DNA from: Gemmatimonadales bacterium
GTDB lineage: Bacteria > Gemmatimonadota > Gemmatimonadetes > Gemmatimonadales > GWC2-71-9
Direction of reading: 5' to 3'
DNA: 7,240 bases
Assembly: GCA_013813675.1 (NCBI GenBank)
Contig: JACCRH010000393.1
Location: 1 to 7,240, forward strand
Position numbers and translations under genes: made by a program. Below the pieces are notes generated by a model that made no database searches, was not told the DNA's origin, and was given only the letters and a program-made list of their open reading frames with translations. Positions within the stretch are counted from its first letter, which is position 1. Every line of letters begins with the position of its first letter. Shown in pieces: positions 1 through 6,219 of the stretch.

Positions 1-643
1 AGCGGCGGCGCAGCTCGTCCACCATGCCGAGCAGCCGCACCACCCCGGTGGGGTCGTCGGTGGCGGGATTGATCCCGATCACCGCATCGCCGCTCCCGTA
101 GAGGAGCCCGTCCACGATCGCGGCGCCAATCCCGCGCGGATCGTCGGTCGGATGATTGGGCTGAAGCCGCACCGAGAGCCGGCCGGGCAGACCGATGGTG
201 CCTCGGAACCGGGTGATCACCCGGCACTTTCGCGCCGCGACGACGAGGTCCTGCACCCGCATCAGCTTGGAGACCGCGGCGGCCATCTCGGGCGTAATCC
301 CCGGCGCCAGCGCCACCAGCGCATCGGTGGTGGCCTCGCGGGAAAGCAGCCACTCGCGGAACCCGCCCACCGTCAGGGCCGCGATCGGACGGAACGCCTC
401 CCCATCGTGGGTATCGAGGATGAGACGGGTGACCTCGTCGCTCTCATAGGGCACCACCGCCTGGTGCAGGAAGGCGGCGAGCGGCACGTCGGCCAGCGCC
501 ATCTGCGCCGCCACCCGCTCCTCCGCGCTTTCGGCGGCAAGGCCGGCCAGGGCGTCGCCCGAGCGAACCGGGCTAGCTTTCGCCAGCATGGTACGAAGGT
601 CGGTAAATCGGTAGCCCACCGAGCCGACCGTATGTCCGTACAT
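1..643 (-). CDS. eutB: Ethanolamine ammonia-lyase large subunit (EutB), 5' part; runs off the left edge
   Basis: EutB is the catalytic large subunit of adenosylcobalamin-dependent ethanolamine ammonia-lyase, which with EutC splits ethanolamine into acetaldehyde and ammonia in the cytoplasm. I translated 214 codons of an open frame that leaves the window; the family is about 450-470 residues, so roughly half is present. The reading aligns from its first residues with enteric EutB: RSGDALAGLAAES (27-39) and EERVAAQ (41-47), then LPGRLSVRLQPN (152-163) and GDAVIGINPATDD (185-197). Arg159, Gln161 and Asn192 correspond to the substrate-pocket residues Arg160, Gln162 and Asn193 of the Salmonella enzyme. 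The ATG is preceded by GGGAG six bases upstream, which fixes the start. The gene diverges from the M48 protease. EutC would be expected further left, outside the window; no microcompartment gene is visible. Identity is firm; whether a microcompartment is used cannot be judged. Confidence 0.95.
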   Translation of the reverse strand, partial: MYGHTVGSVGYRFTDLRTMLAKASPVRSGDALAGLAAESAEERVAAQMALADVPLAAFLHQAVVPYESDEVTRLILDTHDGEAFRPIAALTVGGFREWLLSREATTDALVALAPGITPEMAAAVSKLMRVQDLVVAARKCRVITRFRGTIGLPGRLSVRLQPNHPTDDPRGIGAAIVDGLLYGSGDAVIGINPATDDPTGVVRLLGMVDELRRR

Positions 644-711
644 TGCGGTCTCCCGTAACCTCGTTGGCCTCGAATCCTGCGCTCACGACTCCGCCGCGCA
701 AGAGCGTCGTC

Positions 712-1944
712 ATGTGGCAAGCCGATCCCGTCTCAGCCCAGGCCTTCGACAGCTCCGCGAGCGTGGCCGTTCCCACGCCGAGCCCGCTGGCCGTGCAATA
801 CCACCGAAGCGGCCACCTGGTCTGGGCCGGAGCGGCCGCCTTGGAGCTGCTGGTCCCGACGGCGCTGCTGTTCAGCGGCGCCTCTGCCCGGCTGCGTGAC
901 CTGGCCCGACGGCTGGCCCGGGGGCGGTGGCTCTTCACGGTCGCGATTTACGGCGCGGGCTACGTGCTCATCCAGGCGATACTCTTCCTGCCGTTCGGAT
1001 GGTACGCCGGCTTCGTGCGGCAGCACGCCTACGGTCTTTCGACCGAGACGGCGGGGAGCTGGCTCGCCGACTGGGCCAAAGCGACCGCCATCACCGCCGC
1101 GTTGGCGGCCCTGATCCTGTGGATCCCTTACCGGCTGCTGCGCGCGAGCCCAGGGAGGTGGTGGCTCTGGACCGGGCTACTCACCGCGCCGCTGACCGCG
1201 CTCGCGATGGTCGTGGCCCCGGTGTGGATCGCACCGCTCTTCGACCGTTACGGCCCGATGCGCGATCGGGAACTCGAAGCGCGGATCCACCAACTCGCGG
1301 CTCGCGCGGGCATTCCCGACGGCCGGGTCTACGAAGTCCGCAAGAGCGACGACACCCGTCGGGTCAACGCCTACGTGACCGGGTTCGGTGGCACCAAGCG
1401 CATCGTGCTCTGGGATACCCTGGTGGACCGGCTGCGGGACGACGAGGTGGTGTTCGTGATGGGGCACGAAATGGGACACTTCGTTCTCCGTCACACCCTC
1501 ACGGTTATACTTGTGGTCACGCTTCTCGCTACGCTCTCGCTCTACACGGTGCATCGTGTGGCCAGCCGGCTGGTCGCCCGGTTCCACCGCCGCTTCGGCT
1601 TCGACCGGGTGGACGACGTGGCATCGCTCCCACTGCTGGTGCTGGTCGGCGGCGTGGTGATGCTGGCGACGACGCCGGTGGCGCTGGCCCTCTCCCGCTG
1701 GCAGGAGCGGGAAGCCGACCGGTTCGGTCTCGAGATCACCCGCGACAACCAGGCGGCCGCCCGCGCGTTCGTCCGGCTGCACGACGAGAATCTGGCGGTG
1801 CCACGCACCGGCCTGCTCTACCGGCTGTGGCGCGGCAGTCATCCGGACCTGGCCGACCGCATCGAGTTCTCGAACCGGTACCGGCCCTGGTCGACCGGCA
1901 ATCCGCTCCGCTATGGGGACCGCTTCCGATCACCGGAGCGATGA
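712..1944 (+). CDS. M48 family membrane metalloprotease, Ste24/CAAX-protease type
   Basis: A 410-residue integral-membrane zinc endopeptidase of the M48 family. Family members cleave prenylated CAAX proteins in eukaryotes; in bacteria they are usually linked to membrane-protein turnover, and the substrate here is unknown. The N-terminal half carries about four hydrophobic segments (near 37-56, 73-96, 125-146, 150-173), followed by the Ste24-like stretch APLFDRYGPM (174-183). The catalytic motif HEMGH lies at 252-256 (zinc ligands His252 and His256, base Glu253). The third ligand is Glu334 in EADRFGLE. Two further hydrophobic segments (about 262-281 and 305-326) lie between the motifs, as in Ste24 and HtpX. 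SHPDLADRIEF (376-386) near the end matches the conserved Ste24 tail, so the protein looks complete. I chose the ATG at 712; an in-frame TTG at 643 would add 23 residues but overlaps the eutB start codon and lacks a better ribosome site. The SD before 712 is weak (AAGAG). Confidence 0.93.
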   Translation: MWQADPVSAQAFDSSASVAVPTPSPLAVQYHRSGHLVWAGAAALELLVPTALLFSGASARLRDLARRLARGRWLFTVAIYGAGYVLIQAILFLPFGWYAGFVRQHAYGLSTETAGSWLADWAKATAITAALAALILWIPYRLLRASPGRWWLWTGLLTAPLTALAMVVAPVWIAPLFDRYGPMRDRELEARIHQLAARAGIPDGRVYEVRKSDDTRRVNAYVTGFGGTKRIVLWDTLVDRLRDDEVVFVMGHEMGHFVLRHTLTVILVVTLLATLSLYTVHRVASRLVARFHRRFGFDRVDDVASLPLLVLVGGVVMLATTPVALALSRWQEREADRFGLEITRDNQAAARAFVRLHDENLAVPRTGLLYRLWRGSHPDLADRIEFSNRYRPWSTGNPLRYGDRFRSPER

Positions 1945-2052
1945 CAGTCTTGTCCGCTACATGTCATCCTGAGCGAAGCGAAGGAACCGGAGCAAGGCCT
2001 TGGCTCCTTCGCTTCGCTCAGGATGACATAGGGACCGTCAGGATCCCCTAGG
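1945..2052. other. Intergenic stretch between the protease and the tandem repeat
   Basis: Non-coding by my reading. It contains the large inverted repeat listed separately, plus short flanks. ATGACA at 1941-1946 is complementary to TGTCAT at 1962-1967, so the protease stop region can also pair with the left arm of the repeat. No convincing -35/-10 pair is visible. The larger plus-strand frames open through here are shadows without family resemblance. Confidence 0.5.
1961..2029. repeat. Perfect 25-bp inverted repeat (dispersed REP-like palindromic element)
   Basis: Arms at 1961-1985 and 2005-2029 are exact reverse complements over 25 bases, with a 19-base loop. The arm core reads CTGAGCGAAGCGAAGGA. 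I recall this core from intergenic palindromes in many unrelated environmental bacterial genomes, which suggests a dispersed repeat and not a gene-specific site; that is recollection and was not searched. The loop is itself nearly palindromic (GGAGC at 1989-1993 against GCTCC at 2003-2007), allowing an alternative fold. It begins 16 bases after the protease stop, so the transcript would end in a very strong stem. There is no T-run after the right arm, so it is not a standard intrinsic terminator, though it could protect 3' ends or slow polymerase. Confidence 0.9.
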
Positions 2053-2100
2053 CCGGTACGTGCTCTATCCGGTACGTGCTCTATCCGGTACGTGCTCTAT
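2053..2100. repeat. Three perfect tandem copies of a 16-bp unit directly upstream of a ribosome binding site
   Basis: The unit CCGGTACGTGCTCTAT occurs at 2053-2068, 2069-2084 and 2085-2100 with no mismatch and no partial copies at either end. The third copy ends at the base before the AAGGAG Shine-Dalgarno sequence of the downstream membrane-protein gene. It is not CRISPR: there are no spacers. The copies could be operator sites for a regulator, a leader that affects translation, or a slippage-prone minisatellite whose copy number varies. The unit is 16 bp, which is not a whole helical turn, so copies would sit on rotating faces of the DNA; this slightly disfavours a simple array of side-by-side binding sites. 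Confidence 0.95.
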
Positions 2101-2108
2101 AAGGAGAG
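2101..2108 (+). promoter_or_regulatory. Strong Shine-Dalgarno site with start ambiguity
   Basis: AAGGAGAG lies immediately before ATG (2109) and in-frame GTG (2112). The gap from GGAG to the ATG is only two bases, which is short; to the GTG it is five bases, which is more usual. Initiation may therefore be at 2112, shortening the protein by one residue. I kept the ATG because it is the stronger codon. Confidence 0.6.
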
Positions 2109-3719
2109 ATGGTGCGGACCGAGTCCTCCCGGCCGGAAAGCAGGTCGGCGCTGCGCGCGCTGCAGGCCGGCGCCATCCTGGTGATGTTGGCCGCTCTCCC
2201 CTACCCGCTGTTTCAGCTCGACCGCTACACCTTCGCGAAGGAGCTGGTGCTCCTGGCCACGGCACTCGCCGCGGCGCTCTTCTGCGTCCACTCCGCGCGC
2301 GCGGTCACCGTATTCATGGTGGATTCGCTCATCGCCGGGTTCCTGGCCCTGTCCCTGATATCCTCGCTGCTCGCCGCCAACGGCTGGCTGGCCACGCGAG
2401 GGCTCGCTCTTTCATTGGCGGGTGCGGGCCTCTTCTGGGCGGCGCGGACCGTCGCGCGTGCCGGCCACGGTCCCCGATTGATCGCCGCGCTGGCGGTCGC
2501 GGTCGTCATCGGGGCCGCCACCGGCCTGATCCAGGCGTACGGCCTCATCACCAGCGACCTCGCGAGCCCGACCCGGGCGCCCGGCGGAACCTTTGGAAAC
2601 CGGAACTTCATGGCCCATCAAGTCGCCATCGGCCTTCCGGTGCTGCTCCTGGTGACGGTTCAGGCGCGGCGACGGCGCCACTTCGCATTGGGCGCCGCGG
2701 GGGTGGCCTTGATGGCCGCGGCTCTCGTGCTGTCGCGGTCGCGGGCGGCATGGCTCGGCGCGGCCGCCTGTGTGGCGTTTCTGGCGATCGAAAGCCTGTG
2801 GGTCGGCCGCGGATGGGCCGAGCGACAGTTCCGGCGCCGAGCGCTGGTGCTGGGTGGGATGGCGGTGGGCGGGATGCTGCTCGCGATGGTCCTGCCCAAC
2901 CGCCTCAACTGGCGCTCGGACTCGCCGTACCTCGACTCGCTCACCGGCATGACCAACTACAAGGAAGGAAGCGGACGCGGCCGGCTCATCCAGTACGGCA
3001 ACACGCTCCAAATGGCGTTGGATCACCCCATCTTCGGAGTGGGCCCTGGCAACTGGCCGCTGCACTATCCCAGGTACATGTCCCCGGGGGATCCATCCTT
3101 CGACGCCGACGACGTCATTCCGACCAACCCCTGGCCCAGCAGCGATTGGGTGGCGATGCTTGCTGAACGCGGGCTGCCGGCGTCAGTGTTTCTCCTGCTG
3201 GCCGGAGGCTCGGTCGCGCTCGGCGCCTGGGCCCGGGTGCGAAGCGGCGCCCGCCGCACCGCCGCCCTAGGCGACCTCACCATCGTGGCCACGTTGATCG
3301 CCATTGTGATCGTCGGTGCGTTCGACGTGGTGCTGCTCCTCCCCGCGCCCAGCTTCTTCGCCTGGACGGCGATCGGGGCCCTGGCGTCGTCGGCTCGACC
3401 GATTCGCGAGGTCCCCCTCTCGCCACTCGCCCGCCGACGACTGACGCTGCTGCTGGCGGTGGTGGGAGCCGGGCTGCTGATCCGCAGCCTCTCCCAGGTG
3501 GTGGCGATGGCCGTCACCGGTGCGGGCAGCCGCGAGGCGTTGGAATTGGCGGCCAAGGTGGATCCCGCGAGCTACCGGATCCACATGCTGCTGGCCCAGG
3601 AGTGGCGCGCGGATGGGCAATGCGGGCGTGCCCTGCCACATGCCGAGCGCGCGCGTGAGCTCTACCCCGATCACCCCGCGCCGCGGGTGGTGCTGCGCCG
3701 CTGCGGACGGACCGGCTAG
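2109..3719 (+). CDS. O-antigen ligase/polymerase-like (Wzy_C family) membrane protein with TPR-like C-terminus
   Basis: A 536-residue polytopic membrane protein of the O-antigen ligase/polymerase superfamily, which transfers or polymerises lipid-linked glycans on the outer face of the inner membrane. About ten or more hydrophobic segments span residues 20-465. Family signatures are FGNRNF (162-167), VLSRSRAAWLG (207-217), GSGRGRLIQYGNTL (287-300) and HPIFGVGPGNW (306-316), followed by a large periplasmic-type loop and LAERGL (351-356). In typical ligases a His-Asn-Asp/Glu-aromatic-Leu motif precedes that last element; here the equivalent reads SSDWV (344-348), so the ligase histidine is not seen. 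Residues about 474-530 form one to one-and-a-half TPR-like helical hairpins (ALELAAKVDPAS, ALPHAERARELYPDHP), common at the end of this family. No glycosyltransferase genes are next to it, so the glycan substrate is unknown. Function at family level is good; ligase versus polymerase is unresolved. Confidence 0.85.
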   Translation: MVRTESSRPESRSALRALQAGAILVMLAALPYPLFQLDRYTFAKELVLLATALAAALFCVHSARAVTVFMVDSLIAGFLALSLISSLLAANGWLATRGLALSLAGAGLFWAARTVARAGHGPRLIAALAVAVVIGAATGLIQAYGLITSDLASPTRAPGGTFGNRNFMAHQVAIGLPVLLLVTVQARRRRHFALGAAGVALMAAALVLSRSRAAWLGAAACVAFLAIESLWVGRGWAERQFRRRALVLGGMAVGGMLLAMVLPNRLNWRSDSPYLDSLTGMTNYKEGSGRGRLIQYGNTLQMALDHPIFGVGPGNWPLHYPRYMSPGDPSFDADDVIPTNPWPSSDWVAMLAERGLPASVFLLLAGGSVALGAWARVRSGARRTAALGDLTIVATLIAIVIVGAFDVVLLLPAPSFFAWTAIGALASSARPIREVPLSPLARRRLTLLLAVVGAGLLIRSLSQVVAMAVTGAGSREALELAAKVDPASYRIHMLLAQEWRADGQCGRALPHAERARELYPDHPAPRVVLRRCGRTG

Positions 3720-3746
3720 CGGAGCTGGCGCCCTGTGTTCCTGGTC

Positions 3747-3769
3747 ACGGCTCCAAGTGCTGGAGCCGT
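3747..3769. other. Stem-loop after the ligase-like gene
   Basis: A nine-base perfect stem (ACGGCTCCA with TGGAGCCGT) encloses the five-base loop AGTGC, 27 bases after the stop codon. The position and GC-rich stem suggest a transcript end, but the bases that follow are CCCATATAC and contain no T-run. It is either a terminator of a non-canonical kind or a 5' structure of the next gene. Confidence 0.55.
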
Positions 3770-3772
3770 CCC

Positions 3773-3788
3773 ATATACTCTGGTATAT
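3773..3788. promoter_or_regulatory. AT-rich dyad upstream of the SOD-like gene; possible promoter/operator
   Basis: ATATAC and GTATAT form a perfect six-base dyad around TCTG, 31 bases before the start codon of the SOD-like gene. It is conspicuously AT-rich in a GC-rich setting. TATACT (3774-3779) or TATATC (3784-3789) could serve as a -10 box, but no good -35 is found at normal spacing. It may be an operator for a small dimeric regulator. This is inference from position and symmetry. Confidence 0.35.
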
Positions 3789-3819
3789 CCGCGGCATCAC
3801 TCCAGTGACGGAGGACAGC

Positions 3820-4299
3820 ATGGCACCCGCTTCGACAGCCGGACTCGTGGTCTGCACGCTCGGCCTCCTCGCCTGCGGCGGCGGGCGCGCGGTCGAGATC
3901 AATCCCCGGAACCCGGGCGTGGCCAGCCGGTGGAACGCCACCCTCGCCACGCCGGCGCAACTGGCGGGCGCCAGCCAGGTCCGGGGGACCGGCTGGATCG
4001 AGCAGAGCGACGACGACTCCACCGAGTCGCGGGCTTCGGTCTCGATCGAGAACGCGGTGCCTGGCGGGAAACATCCCTGGCACATCCACCTCGGGCAGTG
4101 CGGGGCCGATCGTGGGATTCTCGGCCCGCCGGATGCCTACGAGCCACTCGAGGTTGGGGGGAACGGCCGGGCCGAGTCCACCGCTGAGATTCCACTTCCC
4201 CTGCCGACGGCGGGGCAGTACTACGTCAACGTGCATGCCTCGGCCAACAACATGGGCACGACCATAGCCTGCGGGAATCTGGCCCCGCCGAGCCGGTAG
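3820..4299 (+). CDS. Small Cu/Zn superoxide dismutase-like lipoprotein
   Basis: A 159-residue exported protein. The start is ATG at 3820, preceded by GGAGG with a five-base spacer. Residues 8-19 are hydrophobic and end in the lipobox LLAC (16-19), so Cys19 is the likely lipidated residue; the n-region has no Lys or Arg, which is unusual. The mature part resembles the Cu/Zn-SOD beta-barrel: HPWHIH (85-90) matches the copper-binding HxH, VNVHAS (136-141) matches the later copper histidine, and Cys94 with Cys151 (in IACGNL) matches the conserved disulfide ending in ACG. The segment between (95-135) has no histidine, so the bridging His and zinc ligands are missing, and the protein is short. Activity as a dismutase is doubtful; copper binding or a structural role in the envelope is possible. 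It converges with sseA, with 12 bp between the stops. The family assignment is by motif only. Confidence 0.72.
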   Translation: MAPASTAGLVVCTLGLLACGGGRAVEINPRNPGVASRWNATLATPAQLAGASQVRGTGWIEQSDDDSTESRASVSIENAVPGGKHPWHIHLGQCGADRGILGPPDAYEPLEVGGNGRAESTAEIPLPLPTAGQYYVNVHASANNMGTTIACGNLAPPSR

Positions 4300-4311
4300 A
4301 CGCGGAGCGCC

Positions 4312-5175
4312 TCAGCCCGATCGGCCAGGACCGCTGTCGATGGGAGTGTCGGAGCGCCCGCCCCATTCGGCCCACGCGCCGTCGTAGAGGGACACCTGGT
4401 CGTGGCCGAGCAGGTGAAGGGCGAGGAGGAGGGCGCAGGCGCTGACCCCTGAGCCGCAGGTGGCGATGATAGGGCGGCTGAGATCGACCCCCGCCCCGGT
4501 GATTCGGCGGGTCAGCGCGGGTTCCGGTAGAACCGTGCCGTCGGCGTCTACCAGCTCGTCGTAGGGCAGACTGCGGCTGCCTGGGATGTGACCGCCCCGG
4601 AGACCCGCCCTGGGCTCCGGCGCGGCCGCCGTGAACCGTCCGGCCGATCGCAGGTCCACGATCTGTTCCGACCCCGACACGGCCGCCTCGCGGACGGCCT
4701 CCAGGTTTCGTATCGCACTTCCCGGCTGCCGGCGAGCGCTGAAGCTCCCCCGCCGCCTCGTCACGGTCCCACCTTCGACCGGACGACCTTCGCGCCGCCA
4801 CTTCCGAATGCCCCCGTCGAGCACCGCCACCCGCTCATGGCCAAACGTCCGGAACATCCACCAGACCCGTGCCGCGCTCAGGTTGGCGCCCGAGCCATCG
4901 TAGACTACCAGGTCGTCGGCGTCATCGAGTCCGAGCGAGCTCATCCGCTCGGCAAAATCGGCGGCAGGAGGGAGCATGTGCGGCAAGCTCGAGCGGTTGT
5001 CGCTGGAGGCTTCGAGATCGAAAAAGACCGCGCCAGGGATGTGCGCCGCCGCATACTCGGCGGTGGCATCCCGCCCGCTGGTAGGGAGATACATGGAACC
5101 GTCCAGCACAGCCAGCCGCGGTTGGCCGAGCCGGTCGGCGAGCCACTGGGTGGTGACCAGTGCCCTCTCGATCAT
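4312..5175 (-). CDS. sseA: 3-mercaptopyruvate/thiosulfate sulfurtransferase, two rhodanese domains
   Basis: A 287-residue cytoplasmic sulfurtransferase that moves sulfane sulfur from 3-mercaptopyruvate (or thiosulfate) to acceptors such as thiols or cyanide. The inactive N-terminal rhodanese domain covers about 7-130, with AHIPGAVFFD (44-53) and VAVLDGGIRKW (116-126). The catalytic domain covers about 158-280, with IVDLRS (172-177), PEPRAG (186-191) and GGHIPGS (194-200). The active-site loop is CGSGVSA with Cys240; CGSGV(T/S)A is the mercaptopyruvate type, while thiosulfate enzymes usually have CRxGVT. Arg180 and Arg189 have the nine-residue spacing of the substrate-binding arginines of mercaptopyruvate sulfurtransferases. 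The start MIERALVTTQWLADRL fits the family; a frame extending to 5346 overlaps qor and is not used. The SD is weak (GAGACGG). The start lies 10 bp after the qor stop, so the two are likely cotranscribed and perhaps translationally coupled. Confidence 0.93.
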   Translation of the reverse strand: MIERALVTTQWLADRLGQPRLAVLDGSMYLPTSGRDATAEYAAAHIPGAVFFDLEASSDNRSSLPHMLPPAADFAERMSSLGLDDADDLVVYDGSGANLSAARVWWMFRTFGHERVAVLDGGIRKWRREGRPVEGGTVTRRRGSFSARRQPGSAIRNLEAVREAAVSGSEQIVDLRSAGRFTAAAPEPRAGLRGGHIPGSRSLPYDELVDADGTVLPEPALTRRITGAGVDLSRPIIATCGSGVSACALLLALHLLGHDQVSLYDGAWAEWGGRSDTPIDSGPGRSG

Positions 5176-5185
5176 GGCGGCCGTC

Positions 5186-6154
5186 TCAGGGAATGAGAAG
5201 CACTTTGCCGGTGGTCCGGCGCGCCTCGAGCTCCACATGCGCGTCGGCCGCGGCGGCGAGCGGGGCCTCCATGCCGATACGCACCGACAGCGAACCATCG
5301 GCGACCCACCCGAAGATTTCCTTGGCACGCCGCAGCAGCTCGGCACGGGTGAGCACGTAGTGCGCCAGCGTGGGCCGGGTCAGGAAGAGTGAGCCCTTCT
5401 GGTTGAGCAGCTGGGGATCCAGCGGCGCGACCGGTCCGCTCGACTGGCCGTAGAGCACCATCATCCCCAGCGGCGCCAGGCAGTCGAGCCCTTTCAGGAA
5501 GGTCGTTCGACCCACCGAGTCATAGACTACCTGCACTCCTGCGCCGGCGGTGAGCCGCTTGGTCTCCGCGACGAAATCCTCCCTGGTATACAGGATGACG
5601 TGGTCCGCCCCGGCCCCGCGGGCGAGACGAGCCTTCTCCTCGGTGCTCGCCGTACCGATCACCCGCGCGGCTAGGCGATGCGCCATCTGGCAGAGCAGGA
5701 GGCCGACCCCGCCCGCCGCCGCGTGGACCAGACAGGTGTGACCCGGGCGAAGCGGGTAGGTGCTAAAGGCGAGGTAGTGCGCCGTGAGGCCCTGGAGCAT
5801 CGTGGCAGCGGCCGTTCGCGAGGTGACGCGATCCGGAAGTGGCACGACACGGTCGGCGGGGGCCAGGGCATACCCCGCGTAGCCACCGACCAGACTTTCC
5901 GAGGCGACCCGGTCGCCCGGCCGGCAGGTCGTGACCTCCTCGCCGATCCGCTCCACGACTCCCGCCGCCTCCCGCCCGGGCGTGAATGGAAGCGGAACGG
6001 GATAGAGCCCCTGACGATGATAGACATCGATGAAGTTGACGCCGGCCGCCTCGACTCTAATGAGCACCTGGCCCGTCCCCGGGACCGGGACCGGCATCTC
6101 TTCCAGTCGCAGCGTCTGGGGCCCGCCGGTGCTGTGGACGCGAATCGCCTTCAC
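5186..6154 (-). CDS. qor: NADPH:quinone reductase, zinc-free MDR family (Qor)
   Basis: A 322-residue soluble oxidoreductase of the medium-chain dehydrogenase/reductase superfamily that reduces quinones with NADPH. The GroES-like N-terminal domain includes GVNFIDVYHRQGLYP (38-52) and PGREAAGVVERIG (59-71). The nucleotide-binding Rossmann fold begins with HAAAGGVGLLLCQ (144-156). VVYDSVGRTTF (209-219) and LNQKGSLFLTRPTL (250-263) are typical of E. coli-type Qor, as is the end GKVLLIP. The zinc-binding residues of alcohol dehydrogenases are absent. The start codon is GTG at 6154; the MKAIRVHS opening is canonical, so the start is well placed, but no clear Shine-Dalgarno is visible upstream. It stands between the glutamate-cysteine ligase (65 bp upstream) and sseA (10 bp downstream). 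Confidence 0.95.
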   Translation of the reverse strand: MKAIRVHSTGGPQTLRLEEMPVPVPGTGQVLIRVEAAGVNFIDVYHRQGLYPVPLPFTPGREAAGVVERIGEEVTTCRPGDRVASESLVGGYAGYALAPADRVVPLPDRVTSRTAAATMLQGLTAHYLAFSTYPLRPGHTCLVHAAAGGVGLLLCQMAHRLAARVIGTASTEEKARLARGAGADHVILYTREDFVAETKRLTAGAGVQVVYDSVGRTTFLKGLDCLAPLGMMVLYGQSSGPVAPLDPQLLNQKGSLFLTRPTLAHYVLTRAELLRRAKEIFGWVADGSLSVRIGMEAPLAAAADAHVELEARRTTGKVLLIP

Positions 6155-6171
6155 AAGGTGTCAGGGGGGAT

Positions 6172-6182
6172 ATTGGTCCAAT
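6172..6182. promoter_or_regulatory. Short palindrome upstream of qor
   Basis: ATTGG-T-CCAAT is a perfect 11-base palindrome in the 65-bp gap between the ligase stop and the qor start, 18 bases before the GTG. The gap is more AT-rich than its surroundings. It could be a regulator site, but palindromes this short are expected by chance, and no clear promoter boxes accompany it. Confidence 0.2.
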
Positions 6183-6219
6183 CAGAAAAATTCACACCGA
6201 AACTCGCCCGATCATGGAG

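Noticed and set aside
643..711. Upstream TTG start for the protease
   Set aside because: It overlaps the eutB start codon, adds 23 residues without family resemblance and has no better ribosome site than ATG 712.
373..720. 115-codon minus-strand frame at the left side
   Set aside because: It is an out-of-frame shadow of eutB; the eutB frame itself is open to the window edge and matches the family throughout.
1177..1842. 221-codon minus-strand frame
   Set aside because: It is antisense to the zinc motif region of the protease, with low-complexity His/Arg/Glu composition and no recognisable domain.
927..2051. Long plus-strand open frame overlapping the protease gene
   Set aside because: It is an Arg/Gly/Pro-rich shadow frame of the M48 gene with no family motif, as is common in high-GC DNA.
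2053..2100. Possible CRISPR remnant
   Set aside because: The copies are directly adjacent with no spacers, and the unit is only 16 bp.
2098..2103. TATAAG as a -10 box for the ligase-like gene
   Set aside because: Transcription from it would start at about the start codon and omit the strong Shine-Dalgarno site, and no -35 is present at the right distance.
2060..3166. Long plus-strand open frame overlapping the ligase-like gene
   Set aside because: It starts inside the tandem repeat, is Arg/Gly-rich and lacks membrane segments or motifs; the 2109-3719 frame carries all family signatures.
3747..3769. Standard Rho-independent terminator
   Set aside because: The stem is good, but no run of T follows on either strand.
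5176..5346. Longer N-terminus for the sulfurtransferase
   Set aside because: The extra 57 codons lie antiparallel-free but out of frame within qor, and the rhodanese family begins at the ATG at 5175.
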